Shown: positions 9,701-18,580, counted from the stretch's first letter. The stretch: 64,000 bases of DNA from RGIG5057 sp964371585 (GCA_964371585.1 CAYJMD010000003.1:1-64000); one strand, 5' to 3'. Translations and numbers: made by a program. The notes: generated by a model not told the origin, from the sequence alone.

Positions 9701-10101
9701 NNNNNNGCAGCACCACCAGCTCCTCCAGCAGCACCACCAGCTCCTCCAGCAGCACCAGTGGCTCCAGTTCCAGTTGTTCCTGCTCCACTTTTCATTGCTC
9801 CTTTTCCAGCTTCAGCACCAGCTTTTTCTAAAGCTTGTTTTCCACCCTCTTTAGCAGCATATTGTCCATTGTTAGCTGCATCTTTAGCTTTAGAAGCACT
9901 TCTCATATTTTCATTGAATTCTTTTGCCTTTTTTATTCTATCATAAGTATCTTTTACATCATCATATGTATCTTTAGCATCTTCAATAGTATCTCTTATT
10001 CTGTCAATTCTATCACTTACCGAATAATCATCAGTATAATCATTATACTGATGATCATTTTTCTGGTCATCTATAGAAATATTGTTATCATCCTGTTTCA
10101 T
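6701..10101 (-). CDS. T4SS cell-wall hydrolase: coiled-coil, Gly/Ala heptad stalk, one membrane anchor and M23 peptidase (interrupted by assembly gap)
   Basis: I read this as one gene broken by 100 Ns. The upstream part (start ATG 10101, GGTGAT before it) gives a charged, helical cytoplasmic N-terminus and then GAAGGAG repeats. The downstream part continues the repeats in another frame because the N-run length is arbitrary. The last 55 bases before the gap and the first 55 after it are identical, and collapsing them restores one frame of 1,081 residues. In that model the repeats lie at about 115-152 and a membrane segment at about 159-184. A complete M23 (LytM-like) domain follows at about 735-870, with HTGVD (His near 764) and HLH (near 846) as zinc ligands. 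The peptidase faces outward and should open peptidoglycan for the secretion machine, the VirB1 role. The true number of repeats is unknown. Confidence 0.85.
9495..9761 (-). repeat. 21-bp tandem repeat encoding GAAGGAG heptads
   Basis: The 21-bp unit codes in frame for Gly-Ala-Ala-Gly-Gly-Ala-Gly. About five units precede the gap on the plus strand (one with a single-base change near 9551) and about two and a half follow it. It is far more GC-rich than the rest of the window. In the protein it lies between the coiled-coil-like N-terminus and the membrane segment. Copy number across the gap cannot be determined. Confidence 0.9.
9607..9706. other. Assembly gap (100 N)
   Basis: Exactly 100 N bases lie inside the heptad-repeat tract. 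The 55 bases on the left (9552-9606) are identical to the 55 bases on the right (9707-9761). This looks like two contigs sharing an overlap that were scaffolded rather than joined, so the N length is a placeholder. Confidence 0.97.
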
Positions 10102-10119
10102 TTAAGTAATCACCTACCT

Positions 10120-11016
10120 TTAAAATAGTTTGAATTCTAAATCTGTTTCCTCTTTTGTTTTTTCATTATATACATTATACACAATAAGTGATTCTATAAC
10201 TCCTGAACTTAAATCAGTTAATTCATAAATCAATTCCGCGTTACGTATTTCGCCAGGATTTAATCTTATATGCTCACCTGCTGCCCATGAATTACTATTA
10301 GATACTGAATCAGTAGAACTAGTAGAAAACGAAAGGAAAGTACATTCTCTATTATTTCTATTATTAAGTATTAATCCATCTGATGTTATATTCTCAACAG
10401 TTATTTCAATTTCTGCTCTAGTAGTATACTCTTTAATATTATTTAAAGTAATTTTTAGTCCGCCATTAACAACAGTTTTATTTACTGCCATTTCACCAAT
10501 ATAATTATCAAAAGATAATTTAATTTGATTTGGTGATTCCTCAATAATAAGAATCTTTTCAAAGACATTACTTACTGTTTGTAGTTCAATTTCCCAAATA
10601 GCTCCATATCTTGAATTTTCTAAATATTTATAACTACTAACTTGAAAAGGAGTTTTCAATATACCTTTTTTCTCTAAATAGTTATATAATGTGTCTGCAC
10701 TAAAATCGTTATCTGCACTATATTTTTGAGAAACAACATCATATATTTCTGAGCTACTCCCCATCAATAATGTAGGAGTAATTAAGTTAATATAACTAGA
10801 TATTACATCTTCATTAGTTATTTTTTTATATTCATACTCTTTTATATTTTGTGAACTAACTTGTGTATTAGTACTTTGTGATATATCATCACCAGTAAAA
10901 AAATCTCCCCACATCATAATCAAAATTACAACAAATATAATAATTATAAAAAGTATCCCTAATATTAATAGAACTAATATATTATTTTCTTTTACTTTTT
11001 CTATAAATTCTTCCAT
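10120..11016 (-). CDS. Membrane-anchored extracytoplasmic T4SS protein with NTF2-like and beta-sandwich domains
   Basis: The 298-residue protein has a short cytoplasmic tail, one strong membrane segment (about residues 13-36) and an outer part. The proximal region (about 65-160) has the helix-helix-strand order of an NTF2-like domain. The C-terminal region (about 180-298) is strand-rich, with polar Ser/Asn loops and RLNPGEIRNAELIYELTD, resembling the Ig-like DUF4352 type. Such bipartite proteins are reminiscent of VirB8/TcpC-type scaffolds, but I cannot name a family with certainty. AGAGGT precedes the ATG, and it sits between another anchored protein and the M23 gene. Confidence 0.68.
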   Translation of the reverse strand: MEEFIEKVKENNILVLLILGILFIIIIFVVILIMMWGDFFTGDDISQSTNTQVSSQNIKEYEYKKITNEDVISSYINLITPTLLMGSSSEIYDVVSQKYSADNDFSADTLYNYLEKKGILKTPFQVSSYKYLENSRYGAIWEIELQTVSNVFEKILIIEESPNQIKLSFDNYIGEMAVNKTVVNGGLKITLNNIKEYTTRAEIEITVENITSDGLILNNRNNRECTFLSFSTSSTDSVSNSNSWAAGEHIRLNPGEIRNAELIYELTDLSSGVIESLIVYNVYNEKTKEETDLEFKLF

Positions 11017-11026
11017 AATTATACCT

Positions 11027-11551
11027 CTACAATCCTTTTATATAATCTATCATATATGTTGAGTCTTTTAAATCAATTATAACTTCTAAGTTACCTTTTT
11101 CTTTAGTAGTAAATATACAAATATACTCATCATTTGATGTTTCATAAGCATATTCCAAATGACCTATTTCTCCATAAAATATCTCAAAATCTGTAAAACT
11201 ATCTTTTACAAATCTCTCAGCTTCAATCTGAAATTCTTTTTTTGTATACTTTTCTTTTAAATTAGGAGATAACTGGTCATATATATTATTATAATCTTTA
11301 TTCATCAAATCAGTTATTGTATCTGAAATAATAATTTGTAGATTAAAGAAAATAGTATGATCCATTACAATATTTTCTTGAACTTTATATATATCAATAT
11401 TAGTTTCATCTATTATAATATTGTCATCTACAATTTCATTATTTGTAGTTAAATTTCCTATAAGAATTACTATAGAAATTAAAATTACTAATAATAAAAT
11501 AATAAGTACTACTATTCTTCTTAATGAAAAATCCATAAAGTTTTCTTCCAA
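11027..11551 (-). CDS. Membrane-anchored NTF2-like protein, VirB8/TcpC-type candidate
   Basis: The 174-residue protein has an N-terminal anchor (about residues 11-32) and an outer domain with the pattern LSPNLKEKYTKKEF, then a helix, then strands (EYICIFTTKEKGNLEVIIDL). That is the usual order of NTF2-like domains in VirB8/TcpC proteins and in lipoprotein-like scaffold proteins. The start is a TTG at 11551 with AAGGAGG at ideal spacing; the first ATG, 15 bases further on, would be too far from it. It lies directly after the second VirB6-like gene, as expected for a channel-associated subunit. Confidence 0.68.
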   Translation of the reverse strand: MEENFMDFSLRRIVVLIILLLVILISIVILIGNLTTNNEIVDDNIIIDETNIDIYKVQENIVMDHTIFFNLQIIISDTITDLMNKDYNNIYDQLSPNLKEKYTKKEFQIEAERFVKDSFTDFEIFYGEIGHLEYAYETSNDEYICIFTTKEKGNLEVIIDLKDSTYMIDYIKGL

Positions 11552-11570
11552 AAAATCTCCTCCTTAAAAT

Positions 11571-12791
11571 TTATAAATCATTAATATCATTAGATTTAAA
11601 CTGTGGAACTTTACTTGCTTTTTTGCCATTTTTAGCATAAGAAATTGCATGTAATCCTGCAGTAGCACCTACAGCATTTAAAGCAACATTAACTGACATT
11701 TTTCCTAAATTAGCAGCTTTATTTACATCACCATTTTTATTAGGACTATTTAAATTTATGCCATTTGTAGCAAATTTCATTCCTTCTTTAACACCATCTT
11801 TTATAGCATCTCTCATAGCTCTATTACTATGTTTATCTCCAAACTTACTAGTTTCACTATTGTCACTATTAACATATTTAGTAGCATTATGTGCTACTCT
11901 TGTTTCAGATTTGTCGATTACTTTACCTGTTCCATAATTAATTGGTGCATTAATAACTGATGCCACAACAGCAGCTTCCGAAAGTTCATCAACTGCTCCA
12001 AGACCTACACTCGTTGATGCAAGTGCTGTTGCAGTATCCCAAACCATTTCTCTTTTAGCTGTTTTCAGATTTTTTAGTGCACTATTATATTCCTCGGCCA
12101 TATCTTTACCGCCTTGTCCGTTTTTTCTTGTTTCAGTAACTAGTTGCTGTAATAATTGATGTGTTTTTTCGTCAGAAGCTACGGAAGTTCCTCCATTTGA
12201 AGTTCCTCCACCTACTGCTCCTCCACTAGAGTTTACTGCTTGTGCACCAGCTGCTGCTGCCGCTGTTAACTCTGCTTGTTGAGGAGCATTTTCTGCGTCA
12301 TTAACATATGATTTACCTATATCACTTGTTGAAAATATTCCTTTATTAGTACCATTATTATTTTTAGCAAGATATGATCCATCTTTAGCCATTTTATTTC
12401 CTAATTTTGTAACTTTTTGTTTTGCACCTGAATATTTAATAAATGGAGTAGCTATTGATTTTCCCATATTTTGAGCTGCTTTGAATGTTGCAAATGACTG
12501 TGCTGCAGATGTTTTTATATCAGCAACCATACCTGATTTTATACCAAACATTCCTTTAATTAAGTTTTCAAACTTAATTAGTGCCATCATAGAAACAATT
12601 AAGACAAGAGAAACCATACCATCAATATTTGAAGCAAAAAATCCATCATTTGCTGCTTCCACTGTGAGCAATTCTTTCATCATACTTAAAATGAATAACA
12701 TAAAAAATGCATGAAATGATTGCATAAATACTGTTAAAGTAAAGTTTTTAACCCAATTATTAAAAAGTCCTGTATTCTTTTTATCTCCCAT
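11571..12791 (-). CDS. VirB6-like T4SS channel protein, C-terminal part encoded as a separate gene
   Basis: The 406-residue protein begins with NWVKNFTLTVFMQSFHAFF and has two membrane segments (about residues 17-37 and 58-78). A long Ala/Gly/Ser-rich, basic cytoplasmic region follows. In other Gram-positive VirB6/TrbL-type proteins a similar NWLKEF...FIQ..HA block follows the last channel helices within the same polypeptide. Here it starts a new gene: the upstream half ends, and its TAG stop is part of this gene's AGGAGG site, 10 bases away. This is therefore a true gene split rather than a sequencing frameshift. It should assemble with the 334-residue partner to form the inner-membrane channel. 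Confidence 0.72.
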   Translation of the reverse strand: MGDKKNTGLFNNWVKNFTLTVFMQSFHAFFMLFILSMMKELLTVEAANDGFFASNIDGMVSLVLIVSMMALIKFENLIKGMFGIKSGMVADIKTSAAQSFATFKAAQNMGKSIATPFIKYSGAKQKVTKLGNKMAKDGSYLAKNNNGTNKGIFSTSDIGKSYVNDAENAPQQAELTAAAAAGAQAVNSSGGAVGGGTSNGGTSVASDEKTHQLLQQLVTETRKNGQGGKDMAEEYNSALKNLKTAKREMVWDTATALASTSVGLGAVDELSEAAVVASVINAPINYGTGKVIDKSETRVAHNATKYVNSDNSETSKFGDKHSNRAMRDAIKDGVKEGMKFATNGINLNSPNKNGDVNKAANLGKMSVNVALNAVGATAGLHAISYAKNGKKASKVPQFKSNDINDL

Positions 12792-12800
12792 GTTTTCCTC

Positions 12801-13805
12801 CTAAATACCGATTGATTTTTTCATTACATCTGCTGCTATTATTAGCGGTGCTATTACAGCGAGTAATATACAATAAAATAATCTTTTTAAATATTGTATA
12901 ATTAATGAACATGTTTGCCCTATCATAACTCCACAAATAATAGATGAAATCATATCTCCTGCTATTGCTTGCATTAGAAATTTTAGCATTAACCCACCAT
13001 AACCGTATACCGTAAATTGTGTTAAAGTTTCAGAAACCCCAAATGTTACAAAACTTAAAAGATCTGATAAAGCTTGACCACCAATTGGAGCAAGTGCGAT
13101 AACGTCTATCACTATTGGCACTTCTGCTGCTGCATTACTAAATACTTCTACTAACATCTCATTTAATGTAAATACTAAATATATAAATACATGCACGAAT
13201 ATTAGCATAGCAATACATGTAATCCACATATTGAGGGCTTCTTTATAATGTGCCTTCTCACTAGCTATTGTTGTTATTGCAAGTTTAATTCCAATTACCA
13301 TTGCTGATATACTAAAAACTGAAGCTGCTACAACAAATGATGTTCCATATGCTTGAGATATAACGTTTTGAAATACTACAACAGGGGCTCCAGGCACTTG
13401 TTTTGAACCATTACTCCAATTATCATCACTTCCCACACTATAAGTTGGTGGATTCATAAAATTAGGATCAAAAAATCCTATTTGATTAAATACAATCTGG
13501 TCAGGCAACGGTATAAATAATCCTGGTGAAACAGGTGAAAACACAAATGATAATATGATAAATATAATAACCAGTATAACATTTATAAGTGTTGTCAGAG
13601 CTATTGTTAAAGGGCCTAATGATAAACCAGCTAGTGCTGTTAAAATAGTTTTAGACCAAGAACTTCCAACATTCGTCCAATGTGTTGATTCTGTTATACT
13701 AGGTGTTATTTGACCATTTACACTACTTCCAAATATAAGTAATAGTATACATATAAATATTATACCTATTACCTTTTTATTATTTAATACTTTTATTACA
13801 TTCAT
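12801..13805 (-). CDS. VirB6-like T4SS channel protein, N-terminal part
   Basis: The 334-residue polytopic membrane protein starts with a hydrophobic segment (about residues 12-29) and has about five more helices. Between them is an extracytoplasmic loop rich in Pro, Asn and Ser (about residues 95-150). It ends with LLAVIAPLIIAADVMKKSIG, the block that in VirB6/TrbL-type proteins leads into the NW.K.F region found here at the start of the next gene. The family forms the substrate channel in the cytoplasmic membrane and works with VirB4 and VirB8. It lies directly after VirB4, the usual order in Gram-positive T4SS loci. Confidence 0.75.
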   Translation of the reverse strand: MNVIKVLNNKKVIGIIFICILLLIFGSSVNGQITPSITESTHWTNVGSSWSKTILTALAGLSLGPLTIALTTLINVILVIIFIILSFVFSPVSPGLFIPLPDQIVFNQIGFFDPNFMNPPTYSVGSDDNWSNGSKQVPGAPVVVFQNVISQAYGTSFVVAASVFSISAMVIGIKLAITTIASEKAHYKEALNMWITCIAMLIFVHVFIYLVFTLNEMLVEVFSNAAAEVPIVIDVIALAPIGGQALSDLLSFVTFGVSETLTQFTVYGYGGLMLKFLMQAIAGDMISSIICGVMIGQTCSLIIQYLKRLFYCILLAVIAPLIIAADVMKKSIGI

Positions 13806-13829
13806 CTTCTCACCTTTTCATTTCTTCTA

Positions 13830-15812
13830 TTAAATATCTTGTTTTTTATTTGCTATAATTTTTGACATATTTGTTTCAACAAACTCAAATTCTTTTTGTG
13901 TCGGTTGAATAGCTATTACCGCTGATTCTTGTCCTAAACGAAGTAATCCTTCTCCTCTTTGACATGTAAGGAGGAAGTCAGATTCACCTTCACTTAATTT
14001 AAATACTTCTTTTAAGTATTGTATTTCTGATTTATCTTGTGCTAAGAATAGTTTTACTTCTGAAGATGTTAAGATAGCTTGTGCTTCTTTTTTCTCATAG
14101 AAATCTTGGAATTTTTGAGATACAACTGCAAGTGATACATTTCTTTTTCTAGCACGTCTTGCCATTGTATTTAAGAATTGTACAGCTTCAGGATAGTCAA
14201 GTAACATCCAAGCTTCATCCACTAGAACTCTTTTTCTTCTAGCTTTTGTTTTATCTTCACTATTTTTCTTAACATATTTTTCCCATATCCATGATAGAAG
14301 AATTTGTTGCGCAAGAGGTCTTGCAAATTTTTCTTCTAATTGAGATATATTTATATTTATAAATTGATTACCATCCATTAATTCAAATGAAGATTGACCA
14401 TCAAAGTATGCCATCTGTCCATCGAATTTTTTACAATACTGTCTCATAACTTTAAGTAAGTAGTTATAGTGGTATTGATATGTATCAGTAGTGTTTTCTT
14501 TTGCCATAACTTCTAATAGTTCATACCACTGTGTTACTGTAGGCATAGGTTTTTTCTCTCTACTCATACTCCCTACTGATAAAGCATCTCCATCTGCATA
14601 TAATGAATTTACATCATTTGTTATTCCTGCTTTTTTGTATAATACTGATACTATCTCAGCAATGATTTGTTTTGTAAGCTCATTTACATCTACACTTCTT
14701 GTAGCACCTCTTGCCATAGTAACTAAGGCTTGAGTAACGTCTTCTACTTTATTTTCAACATTTAATACATGTTTATCTTTTCCTGTTATTTCATCTTTTG
14801 CTATTTCAGGTTCTATATCAAATATGTTTATTATTGTATCTGAGTTAGGACTAATATTAATATTAATACCGTTTAAAGATTCCGCAACAACAACATATTC
14901 ACCTTCTGCATCAAGTACTAGATTTTCTACTCCCATAAGAACAGAAGATCTTGCCATTATAGTTTTTATTGTAACAGATTTACCAGATCCAGATTTACCA
15001 AATATAATCATGTTATAGTTTGTTAATGAGTGATGGAAATTATCAAATAATAATGGTAATCCAGTTTGTTTATTTAGACCAATTGGTACTCCAAGTTCAT
15101 GACCAATATCAGAAGATACAAATGGAAATACAGTTGCCATTGAATTTCTATCAAAAGTATGTTTTCTATTTAATTTATTATGATTTAATGGTAAATTAGT
15201 TTGAAAACCTTCTTCTTGAAGAGCCCAAGTAGCTTTTACACCAACCATATTTTTTGAAGCTTCCATTGCAAGAAGTTCAGATGATTTATCTAATTCTTGC
15301 TTATTATATGCAAATAATGTAGCAACAATTGTAGCTTCAAATAGTTTATTATATCCAGCTGCAATTTGATCTCTTAGTGCTTCTGCTTCTGCTTGTTTTG
15401 CTCCTAAAGTAGATTCTCTATTAATATCTCCTCTATTTGCTGCAACATATCTTTCAGATTGTAATTCAACTATAGTTTTATTTAAATCATTTTGAGATGC
15501 TGTTTCAGAAATTGGAGAAATAAATACAGAAGTATTTATATCACCAAACTCATATATATTAGACAAGAAATACGGGAACGACGCTTGTCTAGGTAATGTT
15601 GTTACATAAAATGTTCTAGCAAATCTTGATATTTTAGAAAAAATTTCTAAATAATCATAATGACTTGCATCTATTCCTGATGGTGCTATAAGATCTTTTA
15701 ATGATGATCTATTTATATCTAATCTATTTTCTAACTCATTTTCATTTGATACTAAATCTAAATTTGTACCTTGCACTGCTTTATCATTTGATTTTTTTTT
15801 GTTACCAAACAT
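13830..15812 (-). CDS. virB4: VirB4-type T4SS ATPase
   Basis: The 660-residue soluble ATPase has an N-terminal CagE/TrbE/VirB-like region (TLPRQASFPYFLSNIYEF, residues about 73-90), Walker A GKSGSGKS at about 272-279 and Walker B RVLVDEAWMLL near 526-537. The RecA-like C-terminal domain follows, with MARRARKRNVSLAVVSQ and an SEVKLFLAQ block. VirB4 enzymes energise pilus biogenesis and substrate transfer and are the universal marker of T4SS. Length is normal for the Gram-positive lineage. It lies between the TraC-like protein and VirB6, with GGGGGAT before its ATG. All nucleotide-binding motifs look intact, so the system is probably functional. Confidence 0.95.
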   Translation of the reverse strand: MFGNKKKSNDKAVQGTNLDLVSNENELENRLDINRSSLKDLIAPSGIDASHYDYLEIFSKISRFARTFYVTTLPRQASFPYFLSNIYEFGDINTSVFISPISETASQNDLNKTIVELQSERYVAANRGDINRESTLGAKQAEAEALRDQIAAGYNKLFEATIVATLFAYNKQELDKSSELLAMEASKNMVGVKATWALQEEGFQTNLPLNHNKLNRKHTFDRNSMATVFPFVSSDIGHELGVPIGLNKQTGLPLLFDNFHHSLTNYNMIIFGKSGSGKSVTIKTIMARSSVLMGVENLVLDAEGEYVVVAESLNGININISPNSDTIINIFDIEPEIAKDEITGKDKHVLNVENKVEDVTQALVTMARGATRSVDVNELTKQIIAEIVSVLYKKAGITNDVNSLYADGDALSVGSMSREKKPMPTVTQWYELLEVMAKENTTDTYQYHYNYLLKVMRQYCKKFDGQMAYFDGQSSFELMDGNQFININISQLEEKFARPLAQQILLSWIWEKYVKKNSEDKTKARRKRVLVDEAWMLLDYPEAVQFLNTMARRARKRNVSLAVVSQKFQDFYEKKEAQAILTSSEVKLFLAQDKSEIQYLKEVFKLSEGESDFLLTCQRGEGLLRLGQESAVIAIQPTQKEFEFVETNMSKIIANKKQDI

Positions 15813-15824
15813 TTAATATCCCCC

Positions 15825-17303
15825 TTATACTAAAAAACCGTCATTCGGATCTTCATCAGTCGTATTATCTTTTTTTATCTCTTGAGTTTCAGTAGCTTGT
15901 ACTCCACTATCTATTATACTATTATCTTCAACTGATTTTTTTTCTTCTTTTTCAATTGTTTTTTCCTGTGTAACTGGTGTTACTTCTTTTTCAGATAATT
16001 TAACACTTTCAGTTAATGTGCTTACTTCTTCCTTAGAAACTTGTTTTTCTTCTTTTGAATCTGAAGTTTTTGTAAGTTCATCTAATCTTGCTTGTTTTAC
16101 TGCTGCTCTTTCTTCTGCTTCTTTATTATGTTTTTCAACAATAACTTCTTGGATATTTCTTTTTACTGAAGGGTCCATATCAGTATTTTCTAAAATTTGA
16201 ATTGCTTCAGTATCAACTGCTTCTTCATAACTTTCAATAAAATCATCTTTTGTTTCTAAAGTTCCATTTGCAGCAGCTGTATTTATAGCTTCTTTAATTC
16301 TTTCAACTGCTTGTTCATGTAAATGTTTTTTTAGAGCTTCTTCTTTTTTTACATAAACATCTTTTGAAGTTGAATACATTCTATAGAATCCAGAGTCTAG
16401 TGCTGTTTTAATATCCATTAATTTTTCATCATCACGATTATATGAAATATATAATAATTCTGCTACTTCATTTGAAGAAAGTGGTCTTGAAGTTACTGAA
16501 CATGAAGTAAGAGATCCCATAATAAGTTGAGCTCTTGTATATAACTCTCTATAACAAATTTCATATAGTTCATCTTTATCAAATTCACCTACTGCGGCCA
16601 CCTCTGATTTATAATATGAAAGAACAACATAAAATTTTCTTTGTAACATATGTTTATTTAAACTTAAACGTTCTACATATTTTGTTATATCAGATGCATA
16701 TTCATTTATATTAGCCATTTTTTCTTTTTCATATTCAGCTAATCTTATTTGCTCTTCTGTTGCTTCAGAGTCATTAACTGTTTTAACATATATATCGTTT
16801 TTTTCTTCATATTCTCTATTAATATTCATAACTCTATTTTTATACATTCTAAGACTACCTTTTAAATCTATAGTTCTAGCTTGTACATAAAGTTGGATAG
16901 GAAATCTTAATGTATTTAAAAAATTTATAAATCCTTCTTCAACTGCTATCTGTTCTATATCCGACATCAGATCATAGTTTATACCTTTACATTGTATTAC
17001 CATTGTATATTTAGAACCTTTGTCCTGTATGATCATATTATCTTGTATTTTTTCAAATTCAAGAAATTTAAAAATTTCTTCTTTAGGAGCTACATTGGTA
17101 TTTTTTTTGAAACCAAACCCCTGTGAAGTTGTTGGTATAACATTAGCTGATTTTATGTTTTTTGTAACATCTACCTTAACTTCGTTTGCTTTTTTTGCTG
17201 CTTGTACTTTTTTATTTTTATTACCAGTATTGAATATTATTATAAATAATACAATCGCTCCTATTATAAATAATATTAACCCTGCTACTCCCATCATTTC
17301 CAT
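15825..17303 (-). CDS. Membrane-anchored TraC-like protein of the PrgI-VirB4 module
   Basis: The 492-residue protein has an N-terminal membrane segment (about residues 5-26). A folded domain (about 75-330) follows, with FLEFEKIQDNMIIQDKG, FPIQLYVQARTIDL and QLIMGSLTSCSVTSRPLSS. The tail is long, charged and rich in Glu, Lys and Thr (about 400-492). In PrgI/VirB4-type T4SS loci a similar domain commonly sits between PrgI and the ATPase and is annotated TraC-like; it resembles the N-terminal part of VirB4-family proteins without the motor. There is no Walker motif. Its ATG overlaps the prgI stop (TAATG), so the two are tightly coupled. It may anchor VirB4 to the membrane. Confidence 0.72.
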   Translation of the reverse strand: MEMMGVAGLILFIIGAIVLFIIIFNTGNKNKKVQAAKKANEVKVDVTKNIKSANVIPTTSQGFGFKKNTNVAPKEEIFKFLEFEKIQDNMIIQDKGSKYTMVIQCKGINYDLMSDIEQIAVEEGFINFLNTLRFPIQLYVQARTIDLKGSLRMYKNRVMNINREYEEKNDIYVKTVNDSEATEEQIRLAEYEKEKMANINEYASDITKYVERLSLNKHMLQRKFYVVLSYYKSEVAAVGEFDKDELYEICYRELYTRAQLIMGSLTSCSVTSRPLSSNEVAELLYISYNRDDEKLMDIKTALDSGFYRMYSTSKDVYVKKEEALKKHLHEQAVERIKEAINTAAANGTLETKDDFIESYEEAVDTEAIQILENTDMDPSVKRNIQEVIVEKHNKEAEERAAVKQARLDELTKTSDSKEEKQVSKEEVSTLTESVKLSEKEVTPVTQEKTIEKEEKKSVEDNSIIDSGVQATETQEIKKDNTTDEDPNDGFLV

Positions 17304-17644
17304 TATTTTTTTCCACCCTCTCTATAAACATATATTTTTTTTCTATTTTGGAAAGTTATGGCTCTAATTATTATATCAGTAACCTTCTCTCCACCTGCTT
17401 TTCTTAGCTTCCCAACATAAGGACTATCTGGAATAGTAAGTATTCCTGCTAAATAACCCAAAACAGCACAAACCCCTATCGAAACCGTCCCAGCAAATCC
17501 TTGATTTAACATTACAAATATCATATAAGGAATTACACCTATAATCCCTCCAACAACCGACGTTATAATAGACTTAAATGTAAATATATATAATATTCTT
17601 GATTCACCCTTAACACTACGTGGAACTGAATATGTTCTCCCCAT
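17303..17644 (-). CDS. prgI: PrgI family T4SS membrane protein
   Basis: The 113-residue protein begins with YSVPRSVKGESRILYIFTFKS and has two adjacent membrane segments (about residues 25-45 and 50-72). A PDSPYVGKLRKAGGEKVTDI block and a basic C-terminus follow. This is the standard PrgI (VirB3-like) layout, a small membrane partner of VirB4. It is the first gene behind a strong promoter (17674-17701) and has AGGAGG before the ATG. It probably opens the main apparatus transcript, which runs to the Nudix gene. Confidence 0.88.
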   Translation of the reverse strand: MGRTYSVPRSVKGESRILYIFTFKSIITSVVGGIIGVIPYMIFVMLNQGFAGTVSIGVCAVLGYLAGILTIPDSPYVGKLRKAGGEKVTDIIIRAITFQNRKKIYVYREGGKK

Positions 17645-17673
17645 AAAAACCTCCTAAAATATCATTTAAATAA

Positions 17674-17701
17674 ATTATATCATATTTCTGTTATTTTTCA
17701 A
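17674..17701 (-). promoter_or_regulatory. Sigma-A promoter of the main T4SS transcript
   Basis: TTGAAA at 17696-17701 and TATAAT at 17674-17679 with a 16-base spacer read toward prgI. It lies downstream of a strong terminator, so the apparatus genes do not depend on read-through from the pilin genes. Confidence 0.88.
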
Positions 17702-17782
17702 TATTTTCTTTTAATATTTAGCTTATTTAATAGATATTAAAATGTTTTTTCAACATTACTGTAACTTTTGTAATATTTTTGT

Positions 17783-17816
17783 AACAAAAAAACCAGGGCT
17801 ATTTTAGCCACTGGTT
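17783..17816 (-). terminator. Strong intrinsic terminator after the tandem-pilin gene
   Basis: The minus strand reads AACCAG-T-GGCT, a short loop, AGCC-C-TGGTT, then TTTTTTG, immediately after the stop of the 252-residue gene. A GC-containing stem followed by a T-run is a textbook intrinsic terminator. Confidence 0.88.
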
Positions 17817-17821
17817 AAAAT

Positions 17822-18580
17822 TTAATTTGGTTGATCTGTAGTCTGACCATTTTCTCCTTCTTCTAAAAATTCATTTCCACTAGAACCTCCAGAAGCTGGT
17901 GGTGTATCTAAAACATCTCTTCCAATATCAATAAAGAAATTAAGAACATTTATAATAGCATATACTAATATTAGTCCTATTACCATCCTAATAAGTTGTC
18001 CTTTTATTTGACCTTTCACATCTGCTGGTGAAAGCATATATTTAAGACCAATAGCAATGACTCCAGATATCGCTAAAAGATTAATTATTGGATATAAAGT
18101 TGACCAAATCATACCTATAACGTCATCAACTGTTTGTTGTTCTCCAACTGAGAAAAATGCAGCTGATAAGAAATCATATAATTCCGTAGCTAAGAAGAAC
18201 ATAGCTACTCCTACACCATATCCAACTAATGATTCTTTAACCTGAGCTTTACCATCTGCTGGTGCCCATATATATTTAAGACCAATTATAATCCCTACAA
18301 CAATGATTATAAAACCGCCAACTTGAATCACTACAGGTTTAATTATACCATCTATAAGTGCTGTTATATCATCACCAATTCCTAGTCCATCCGTTGCTCC
18401 GCTTGGGTTAAACCAATCAAAAGCTCCCGAAATAATATCATCAAACTCACCAGTATTTGGTGTATTGTTAGTTCCTCCAGAATCAATACTTTCTGAAGCT
18501 CCTAATACTTGTAAATGATTAAAAGCACTAAAAACAGTAAATATTAAAATCAAACTGATTATAATTTTATTTTTATTCAT
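17822..18580 (-). CDS. Tandem VirB2/TrbC-like pilin-domain protein
   Basis: From the ATG at 18580 the protein has 252 residues. After an N-terminal hydrophobic segment or signal peptide (about residues 5-24) come two copies of the same unit: a hydrophobic helix ending GLKYIWAPADGKAQVKE, another helix, then a second copy containing GLKYMLSPADVKGQIKG. The same unit occurs once in the upstream 125-residue pilin (GLRYMFASADQKADIKQ). VirB2/TrbC pilins form the T4SS pilus; a two-in-one version could be a base or adaptor subunit. The frame opens at a TTG at 18595, but GGGGGA lies between that TTG and the ATG, favouring the ATG. The C-terminus is acidic and Gly/Ser-rich. Confidence 0.8.
   Translation of the reverse strand: MNKNKIIISLILIFTVFSAFNHLQVLGASESIDSGGTNNTPNTGEFDDIISGAFDWFNPSGATDGLGIGDDITALIDGIIKPVVIQVGGFIIIVVGIIIGLKYIWAPADGKAQVKESLVGYGVGVAMFFLATELYDFLSAAFFSVGEQQTVDDVIGMIWSTLYPIINLLAISGVIAIGLKYMLSPADVKGQIKGQLIRMVIGLILVYAIINVLNFFIDIGRDVLDTPPASGGSSGNEFLEEGENGQTTDQPN

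Noticed and set aside
9495..9761. Tandem repeat considered as a CRISPR array
   Set aside because: The 21-bp units are contiguous without spacers and code for a heptad in frame; no cas genes are nearby.
9360..9854. Proline/alanine-rich reading frames across the N-run on both strands
   Set aside because: They are other-frame readings of the GAAGGAG repeat and the gap; only the frame that joins the coiled-coil start to the membrane helix and the M23 domain makes a coherent protein.
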